Source of the DNA: Bacteroides rodentium JCM 16496
GTDB lineage: Bacteria > Bacteroidota > Bacteroidia > Bacteroidales > Bacteroidaceae
DNA length: 64,000 nucleotides
Direction: 5' to 3'
NCBI RefSeq assembly: GCF_000614125.1
Contig: NZ_BAKJ01000006.1
Span: 103,463-167,462 of the forward strand
The notes below the pieces were generated by a model. It saw nothing but the letters and a program-made list of their open reading frames with translations, had not been told where the DNA came from and did no database searches. Positions 57,270-64,000 of the stretch are shown here, one piece after another. The stretch's first letter is position 1; the number at the start of each line of letters is the position of its first letter. A program made the position numbers and the translations under genes.

Positions 57270-59168
57270 ATGGCAGACAGTAAAGAAAAACTCTTCTCCG
57301 ACTTTTCTCCCGTTTCCACTGAGCAGTGGATGGAGAAAGTTACCGCAGACCTGAAAGGGGCGGATTTCGAGAAGAAGCTCGTTTGGAAGACAAACGAAGG
57401 ATTTAAGGTGAAACCTTTCTACCGTATGGAGGACCTGGAAGGGTTGAAGACGACAGATGCCCTTCCCGGCGAGTTTCCTTATCTCAGAGGTACCAAGAAA
57501 GACAACAATGAATGGCTTGTTCGTCAGGAAATCAAAGTGGAATGCCCCAAAGAGGCCAATGCCAAGGCGTTGGACATCTTGAATAAAGGTGTAGATTCAC
57601 TCTCTTTCCATGTAAAGGCCAAGGAATTGAACGCAGAGTATATTGAAACTTTGTTGAAAGATATTTGCGCGGAATGTGTCGAGTTGAATTTCTCTACCTG
57701 CCAGGGGCATGTGGTGGAACTTGCAGAACTTCTTGTCGCTTATTTCCAGAAAAAGGATTATGACTTGACGAAATTGCAGGGCTCCATCAACTATGACTAC
57801 TTCAACAAGATGCTGGCCAAAGGTAAAGAAAAAGGTGATATGGTGGCAACAGCCAAGGCGCTGCTCAAGGCTACCGCTTCCCTTCCGAAATACCATGTAT
57901 TGAATGTGAACGCGTTGACATTAAACAATGCGGGTTCTTATATTTTCCAGGAACTGGGTTATGCTTTGGCTTGGGGTAATGAATATATGAATCAGCTGGT
58001 TGATGCCGGTCTGCCGGCTGCAATGGTAGCCAAGAAGATTAAGTTCAATTTCGGTATCAGTTCCAACTACTTCCTTGAAATAGCCAAATTCCGCGCTGCA
58101 CGTATGCTGTGGGCTAATATTGTGGCTTCTTACAGTCCCGAGTGTCTGCGCGACTGCGACAACAAGGGTAAGGATAACGAATGCCGCTGTGCAGCCAAGA
58201 TGAAGATTCATGCGGAAACTTCTTCATTCAACCTGACTTTGTTTGATGCACACGTAAACTTGTTGCGTACGCAGACTGAGGCGATGAGTGCTGCCCTTGC
58301 CGGCGTTGACTCAATGACGGTTACTCCGTTCGACAAGACTTATGATGCTCCTAACGAATTCTCTGAGCGTATGGCGCGTAACCAACAACTGCTGTTGAAA
58401 GAAGAATCGCACTTCGATAAGGTTATTGACCCGGCTGCAGGTTCCTACTATATCGAGAACTTGACCGTCTCTATTGCTAAGCAGGCTTGGGACCTCTTCC
58501 TCGCTGTAGAAGAAGACGGTGGTTTCTATGCTTCCGTGAAAGCCGGAAAAGTGCAGGCTGCCGTAAACGAGAGCAACAAGGCCCGTCATGCTGCAGTCGC
58601 CAAGCGCAAGGAAGTGTTGCTGGGTACCAACCAGTTCCCCAACTTTAATGAAAAGGCCGGAGATAAGAAACCGGTTGAGGCTACTTGCTGTTGCGGCGGC
58701 GGACATACGTGCGAAAAAGATGTTCCGACACTGAACTTTGACCGTGCTGCCAGTGAATTTGAAGCGTTGCGTCTCGAAACAGAGGCTTCCGGCAAACGTC
58801 CGAAAGCGTTTATGCTGACTATCGGTAATTTGGCCATGCGCCAGGCACGTGCACAGTACTCTTGCAACTTCCTGGCTTGTGCCGGATACGAAGTTGTGGA
58901 TAACCTCGGTTTCCCCACCGTAGAAGAAGGTATAGAAGCAGCTATGGCTGCCAAGGCCGACATCGTGGTATTGTGTTCAAGTGATGATGAATATGCAGAA
59001 TATGCTGTTCCTGCCTTCAAGGCTCTGAATGGCCGTGCCATGTTTATCGTAGCCGGTGCTCCTGCTTGCATGGACGACTTGAAAGCTGCCGGTATCGAGA
59101 ACTTTATCCATGTCCGTGTCAACGTATTAGAGACATTAAAAGAATTCAACGCCAAACTTTTGAAGTAA
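57270..59168 (+). CDS. mutA: Methylmalonyl-CoA mutase small subunit
   Basis: Non-catalytic partner of MutB, 632 aa, in the succinate-to-propionate pathway. The barrel-like N-terminal half starts LFSDFSPVSTEQWMEKVTADL. The C-terminal domain has the cobalamin-binding fold but lacks the DxHxxG cobalt ligand (it reads GNLAMRQARAQYSCNF), as expected for MutA. Two Cys-rich inserts are unusual: one near residue 291 (ECLRDCDNKGKDNECRC) and one near 472 (ATCCCGGGHTCEKD). A -7 element TATATTTG lies at 57205-57212. mutB follows after 36 nt containing a short heptamer-like repeat. Confidence 0.93.
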   Translation: MADSKEKLFSDFSPVSTEQWMEKVTADLKGADFEKKLVWKTNEGFKVKPFYRMEDLEGLKTTDALPGEFPYLRGTKKDNNEWLVRQEIKVECPKEANAKALDILNKGVDSLSFHVKAKELNAEYIETLLKDICAECVELNFSTCQGHVVELAELLVAYFQKKDYDLTKLQGSINYDYFNKMLAKGKEKGDMVATAKALLKATASLPKYHVLNVNALTLNNAGSYIFQELGYALAWGNEYMNQLVDAGLPAAMVAKKIKFNFGISSNYFLEIAKFRAARMLWANIVASYSPECLRDCDNKGKDNECRCAAKMKIHAETSSFNLTLFDAHVNLLRTQTEAMSAALAGVDSMTVTPFDKTYDAPNEFSERMARNQQLLLKEESHFDKVIDPAAGSYYIENLTVSIAKQAWDLFLAVEEDGGFYASVKAGKVQAAVNESNKARHAAVAKRKEVLLGTNQFPNFNEKAGDKKPVEATCCCGGGHTCEKDVPTLNFDRAASEFEALRLETEASGKRPKAFMLTIGNLAMRQARAQYSCNFLACAGYEVVDNLGFPTVEEGIEAAMAAKADIVVLCSSDDEYAEYAVPAFKALNGRAMFIVAGAPACMDDLKAAGIENFIHVRVNVLETLKEFNAKLLK

Positions 59169-59204
59169 GCAACTTCAATCGTAAATCGTCAAATCGTAAA
59201 TAAC

Positions 59205-61354
59205 ATGATGCGAAAAGATTTTAAAAACTTAGATATATATGCCGCTTTTCAGCCCGTCAACGGTGCTGAGTGGCAAAAGGCTAACGGCATCCATGCTGAT
59301 TGGAAAACGCCGGAACACATTGAGGTGAAGCCTGTTTATACAAAAGAAGACCTTGAGGGAATGGAACACTTGGCTATGCTGCCGGGCTTCCTCCTTATCT
59401 GCGTGGTCCGTACTCGGTGATGTATACGTTGCGTCCTTGGACCATCCGCCAGTATGCAGGCTTTTCCACAGCGGAAGAGTCAAATGCCTTTTACCGTCGT
59501 AATTTGGCTTCCGGACAGAAAGGTTTGTCCGTAGCTTTCGACTTGGCCACTCACCGTGGCTACGACCCCGACCACGAACGTGTAGTGGGTGACGTAGGTA
59601 AGGCAGGTGTGTCTATCTGCTCCTTGGAGAATATGAAGGTGCTGTTCGACGGAATCCCTTTGAACAAGATGTCCGTCTCCATGACCATGAACGGTGCCGT
59701 ACTTCCTGTTATGGCATTCTACATCAACGCAGGTCTGGAGCAGGGTGCCAAGTTGGAAGAAATGGCCGGTACTATCCAGAACGATATCTTGAAGGAATTC
59801 ATGGTGCGTAATACCTATATCTACCCGCCTGCATTCTCTATGAAGATTATCTCTGACATCTTTGAATATACTTCTCAGAAAATGCCTAAGTTCAATTCTA
59901 TCTCCATCTCCGGCTACCACATGCAGGAAGCGGGTGCTACGGCAGACATCGAGTTGGCTTACACCCTGGCAGACGGTTTGGAATATCTGCGTGCCGGAAC
60001 GGCTGCGGGTATTGACATCGATGCTTTCGCACCGCGTCTCTCTTTCTTCTGGGCCATCGGAACGAACCACTTTATGGAAATCGCCAAGATGCGTGCCGCA
60101 CGTATGTTGTGGGCAAAGATTGTGAAGCAGTTCAACCCGAAGAATCCGAAGTCGCTGGCTTTGCGTACGCACTCCCAGACTTCCGGCTGGTCGCTGACAG
60201 AGCAAGACCCGTTCAACAATGTGGGCCGTACTTGTATCGAGGCGATGGCTGCTGCATTGGGACATACCCAGTCACTGCATACCAATGCTCTTGACGAGGC
60301 TATTGCTTTGCCGACGGATTTCTCTGCACGTATTGCACGTAATACGCAGATTTATATTCAGGAAGAAACTTACATTTGCAAGAATGTAGACCCATGGGGT
60401 GGCTCTTATTATGTGGAAAGTCTGACTAATGAATTGGCTCACAAGGCTTGGGAATTGATTCAGGAAGTAGAGAAGCTGGGCGGTATGGCAAAAGCCATCG
60501 AAACTGGTATCCCCAAGATGCGTATCGAAGAGGCTGCTGCGCGTACACAAGCCCGTATCGACAGCGGTTCGCAGACCATTGTCGGTGTGAACAAGTATCG
60601 TCTGGAGAAAGAAGCTCCGATTGATATTCTTGAAATCGACAATACGGCTGTCCGTCAGGAACAGATTGAGAACCTGAAGCGTCTGAAGGAAGGACGTAAC
60701 CAGGCGGAAGTGGACAAGGCATTGGAGGCTATTACTGAATGTGTAAAGACCGGTAAGGGCAACTTGCTGGAACTGGCAGTCGAGGCAGCCCGTGTCCGTG
60801 CCACTTTGGGGGAAATCTCTTATGCTTGCGAAAAGATTGTAGGACGTTATAAAGCAGTAATTAGAACTATATCAGGCGTGTATTCATCAGAAAGTAAAAA
60901 TGACAGCGACTTCCACCGTGCTTGTGAATTGGCGGAGAAGTTTGCGAAGAAAGAGGGACGTCAGCCTCGTATCATGGTAGCCAAGATGGGCCAGGACGGT
61001 CACGACCGCGGTGCCAAGGTTGTTGCAACCGGATATGCCGACTGTGGCTTCGATGTGGATATGGGACCCTTGTTCCAGACACCGGCCGAGGCTGCCCGCG
61101 AAGCGGTTGAGAACGACGTTCATGTAGTGGGGGTTTCTTCATTGGCTGCCGGACACAAGACATTGGTTCCGCAGATTATCGAAGAGCTCAAGAAGTTGGG
61201 ACGCGAGGATATCGTAGTGATTGCCGGTGGTGTAATTCCCGCACAAGACTATGACTTCCTTTACAAGGCAGGTGTAGCTGCCATCTTCGGCCCCGGTACT
61301 CCGGTTGCCAAGGCTGCTTGCCAGATATTGGAAATCTTGTTGGATGAGGAGTAA
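59205..61354 (+). pseudogene. mutB: Methylmalonyl-CoA mutase large subunit, frameshifted
   Basis: Adenosylcobalamin enzyme that interconverts succinyl-CoA and methylmalonyl-CoA. The short first frame gives MMRKDFKNLDIYAAF to AMLPGF. The long second frame has [38 protein letters not shown] and the cobalamin-binding [14 protein letters not shown], whose His ligates cobalt. The frames part near 59388, where [16 protein letters not shown] is expected; one base of a C/T run is missing. Mended length is 716 aa, normal. Both subunits form one operon. An error in the sequence is likely, as the rest is intact. Confidence 0.93.
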
Positions 61355-61366
61355 TCCGACATGTTA

Positions 61367-61405
61367 AAGTAAATGTGCATAATTAGTTTATGCACATTTA
61401 CTTCT
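61367..61405 (+). terminator. Terminator of mutA-mutB
   Basis: A perfect 14-bp stem, AAGTAAATGTGCAT (61367-61380) with ATGCACATTTACTT (61390-61403), lies 12 nt after the mutB stop. Confidence 0.75.
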
Positions 61406-61609
61406 CAATTCAGAAGCACTCAAGACAAAACTTGGTAATCCTGCCTGCATTTTGAAGTGGTCAAACTCGACCACCTTAAAATTGGGGTTATGAATCATTT
61501 ATATAAATTTTGTTGCAAATACTTTTCTCTATACAAATAGAATAAAGTAGAATTCTTTACTGAATATCCCTATTTAATTCATTAAGAATACATTAAATTC
61601 AAAAAGGCT

Positions 61610-61640
61610 TTTGCTTATCAAGAAAAATGTTATACTTTTG
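61610..61640 (+). promoter_or_regulatory. Promoter of the fimbrillin locus
   Basis: TTTG (61610-61613), 19 nt spacer, TACTTTTG (61633-61640) is an exact Bacteroides consensus. Transcription should begin near 61647. A hairpin CCGCCTTTG/CAAAGAGGCGG at 61660-61684 then lies in the leader, about 290 nt before the first likely start codon. No other gene is seen in 61406-61939. Confidence 0.75.
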
Positions 61641-61939
61641 CTCCCGTCAGTGCTTTTCGCCGCCTTTGGGAGGCAAAGAGGCGGGCAATCTCCGATTATT
61701 AACGCCTAAAACAGAAAGTGCCATGGCAAGCCTTAAAATCCCCCCCATATTGTAAGTATATTTCAATAAACGCGCTTGCGCATTCCTTTCTTCCTATTAC
61801 CGGTGAAAGTACGCTTCAATGGCTTTCCCGGCCTGTATTCCTTTCTCTTCGTGAAGATGATTTCCGGCTCTGTTGTCAAGATGACGGAGCGGCTTCGTTG
61901 TGCCTTGTCCCGTCTGCGGGCACGAGGCACACGAAGGAT

Positions 61940-62068
61940 ATGCCAGCACCGGTCTACACGCCGCCCCTTGTGGAGGTGGTGCTTGTGGAGGTGGAGCGCG
62001 GGATGGCCGCCAGCGACAGCGGCGGCAGCACCGGCGACATGGACATAGAAGACTTGTGGGCAGACTAA
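61940..62068 (+). CDS. 42-aa peptide gene upstream of the fimbrillin
   Basis: The frame from the ATG at 61940 encodes MPAPVYTPPLVEVVLVEVERG followed by MAASDSGGSTGDMDIEDLWAD. An AAGGA lies just upstream. The pattern (Tyr-x-x-Pro, a Val/Glu-rich strand, then ALAS-like residues and an acidic tail with Trp) resembles small peptides that often precede fimbrillin or lipoprotein genes in Bacteroides. A longer frame starting at 61718 is open, but its first 74 residues show no conserved character. Function unknown. Confidence 0.65.
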   Translation: MPAPVYTPPLVEVVLVEVERGMAASDSGGSTGDMDIEDLWAD

Positions 62069-62119
62069 AGCTGCCACTTCCCACCGATGGACAACAATCA
62101 CTTAAACATATTACCAGTT

Positions 62120-64000
62120 ATGAACAAACAAAGAATCTCTCTTTGCCTCCTTGCTTCCCTGATGGGCTTGGCGGCTGCGGGCTGCAGCGACGACGTTGCA
62201 ACCGGAACGACTCCCGTCCCTCCCGACGGGGAGGAACGAATCACCGTGACCGCCTCGGCGGGGATGCCGCAAGGTGGACCGGACACGAGGGTGGATTTCG
62301 AGGAGAATGCAGATGACAAAAAGCTTGAAATCACTTGGCGAGACCCTGCCGATGTCACTAAAGGCAACCCGGAGACCTTCTCCGTGCTGGGCGGCGCGGA
62401 TGCCGCCGCACCTGCCACGTTCACGCTGACGGAACTCGGTACCAATGCCCACAACGGCACGTTTACCGGAGAGATAACCCCGAAGGAAAACACCACCTAT
62501 TATGCCGTCTACCCGGAACTGAAGCTTCCTGAAAGCACGACCACTGCCCGGGCCACCGCCATATCCCTCGACATGACGGGGCAGACTGGCGACAAGCCGG
62601 ACGAGAGCAAGCTCTACATGTTCGGCACGAGTGCATACAGCGCAAGTAACCGTAAGCTTGATTTCAGCTTCAAGCACCTCACTTCCATCCTGAAGGTCAC
62701 CTTGCAGTTCCCGGCAGAGTCGAGTAGCGGAACTCCTGATATGGACATAACGCCGCTGACCCGTGCCAATGCCGGTGCATCCGTGAGTGATGTCACTTTC
62801 TCCGCCTCTTCGGGGTTGGCAAGCAAAGCTACGGTCGACATCACGCAGGCAACGGAAGCCGACGGCACTCTTCCTCCTGCTGCCTACACCTCTACGGCAG
62901 GCAGCCTTGTCTTGAGCAAAGCCTTTACCCTTTCCACCGATGCTACTCCCTCTGTTACCGTCTATCTGCACGTACTTCCGGGTGCATTGAAGAACCTTGC
63001 CGTCACTGCCAAGGTGGGCGCGGGTAGTGCTGCCAAGGGCTATGTGTATTCTCTCCACTTCCCCCACTTTGGCTGCGGGCAAGATGTACACGGCTACGGC
63101 AGAGATGGAGGTGCTTCCCTCGTATACCGTCACTACTACTGTAGCTTCGGGTAGTGATAATTATTACATAGACCGTGAGTTGCAGATAGGCACCACTACC
63201 GCTGAAGGCACTCCTGTCGTGCTTGGTTCGGCCACGGTGGGCAATGAAGGCAAAGCTGTTGTTCCTTCCGTTGCCCTGCTTGCCGCAGACACGAAGTTCT
63301 GGGTGTGCATCCCCAAGGTAGTGAAGTTCTTCCATACGCTGTCTGCCGATGAGTTGAGCAGCAAGGCGATTACGCTTCCCGACAAGGACGGGGGCAGCAC
63401 GCTGAAAACTTCTCCTACTATCGGGACAGACAACAAGCCTTACGAGAACGACTGGATTGTCGCCCTCTACATGGGTGTCAACAAGAACGGGGCTGCAACT
63501 TCCGGTACCGGTGACGGTGCCGTTCCCCTCTACTGGGCTACGGGCAATATCATTGCCACGAAGACGAATGATGCCAAGGCTGTGGATGGTGATGCCTCAT
63601 ATATTACCACCGCCTCCTTCCACATCGCCACTGCCGATGAGACGAAAGCAGAAGGTACTACCAGCGATAAAACGACTCCTTATGGTGCCGCACCTTCTTC
63701 AGAGAGCGCTACCGACGGTTACACCTCCTGCGCCCTCGGCAGCCAATGGAACATGTTCGGTTTTGGCGATGCAAGCGGACTGATGACAAGCAAGACCAAC
63801 AAGGATTACGTTCCTTCCTTCATGACCACGGGACAAAGCATCTGCGGCAATGCCGATTACGACATCGCCCGCAAGCAGCTGGGCGGCAGTTAGCGTCTTC
63901 CTGCTGTCGATTACACCACTGGCAATGAGTTTGCCGCTTTTGCCGATAACAGCAATAAGAACCTCCCTCCCGACGGTGAAAACTGGGAGGAGAACAGTAC
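62120..64000 (+). pseudogene. Fimbrillin family lipoprotein, disrupted and cut by the window end
   Basis: Surface lipoprotein of the Mfa/FimA-like fimbrillin family. The signal peptide MNKQRISLCLLASLMGLAAAGC carries a lipobox. The N-terminal beta domain has YAVYPELKLPES and FSFKHLTSILKVTLQFP. Two lesions are seen. Near 63061 a run of five C shifts the frame; four C would give LHFPTLAAGKMYTATAEMEV. At 63891 a TAG replaces the Trp of the motif GGSWRLPAVDY, and the same frame then stays open to the last base. The second half holds FWVCIPKVVKFF and PLYWATGNI. Either the gene is degenerate or the sequence is faulty. The C terminus is beyond the window. Confidence 0.82.

Noticed and set aside
61718..61939. 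Longer N-terminal part of the ORF before the fimbrillin
   Set aside because: The first 74 residues look like translated leader DNA. The conserved-looking part begins at the ATG at 61940, which has an AAGGA upstream.

Overview
The window is chromosomal DNA of a gut Bacteroides (order Bacteroidales). Several signs agree. Promoters follow the Bacteroides pattern TTTG, about 19 nt, TAnnTTTG. There is an RprX/RprY pair, a hybrid two-component regulator carrying its own AraC domain, the MutA/MutB methylmalonyl-CoA mutase used to make propionate, a B12-dependent ribonucleotide reductase, a Bacteroidetes-type LptD and a fimbrillin lipoprotein. The species cannot be fixed by eye.

Layout. 1-5.7 kb: rprXY, a small membrane protein missed by ORF size cut-offs, a MarR regulator, the rpsF-rpsR-rplI ribosomal operon, an RRM RNA-binding protein and an alanine-rich lipoprotein. 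5.8-12.6 kb: acyl-CoA ligase, mtaB, a lipid A-type acyltransferase, a glycosyltransferase, methylglyoxal synthase, a decayed DUF1016 gene and folB. 12.8-23.3 kb: 4-alpha-glucanotransferase, nrdJ, nitroreductase, dnaA, an MCE/MlaD lipid-transport protein and a cell-wall amidase. 23.5-34.5 kb: BASS-type transporter, GNAT protein, a GT2/GtrA/GT39 sugar-lipid module, lptD, ung and asnA. 34.7-43.2 kb: tRNA-Arg, oxidoreductase, OmpA-like protein, a membrane protein with a coiled coil and an orphan hybrid regulator. 43.6-47.8 kb: a transposase remnant, a small beta-barrel protein and a compact run of small stress-type genes around a manganese catalase. 48-61.4 kb: HAD phosphatase, pgi, gpsA, lysS, MATE transporter, a cytidylate kinase-like protein, an AspT-type transporter and mutA-mutB. 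61.6-64 kb: a strong promoter, a 42-aa peptide gene and a fimbrillin lipoprotein cut by the window end.

Two window-wide patterns stand out. First, eleven genes have broken reading frames although both halves still match one conserved protein: mgsA, malQ, nrdJ, the amidase, gtrA, asnA, the hybrid regulator, pgi, lysS, mutB and the fimbrillin. Seven read as loss of one base. Because lysS, pgi and nrdJ are housekeeping genes, most of these are probably sequence errors. The amidase is different: it carries an exact 7-bp tandem duplication. Second, many intergenic regions just after stop codons hold tandem arrays of 7-bp units, often as two inverted arms around a GC-rich hairpin. I do not know a description of this element, and it is the best candidate here for something new.

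Functionally, most genes serve envelope building (acyltransferase, GT2/GtrA/GT39, LptD, MlaD, OmpA, amidase), central metabolism (pgi, gpsA, mutAB, mgsA) and information processing (dnaA, nrdJ, lysS, ribosomal proteins). Accessory content is modest: the stress cluster, the orphan hybrid regulator, two decayed genes and the fimbrillin locus.
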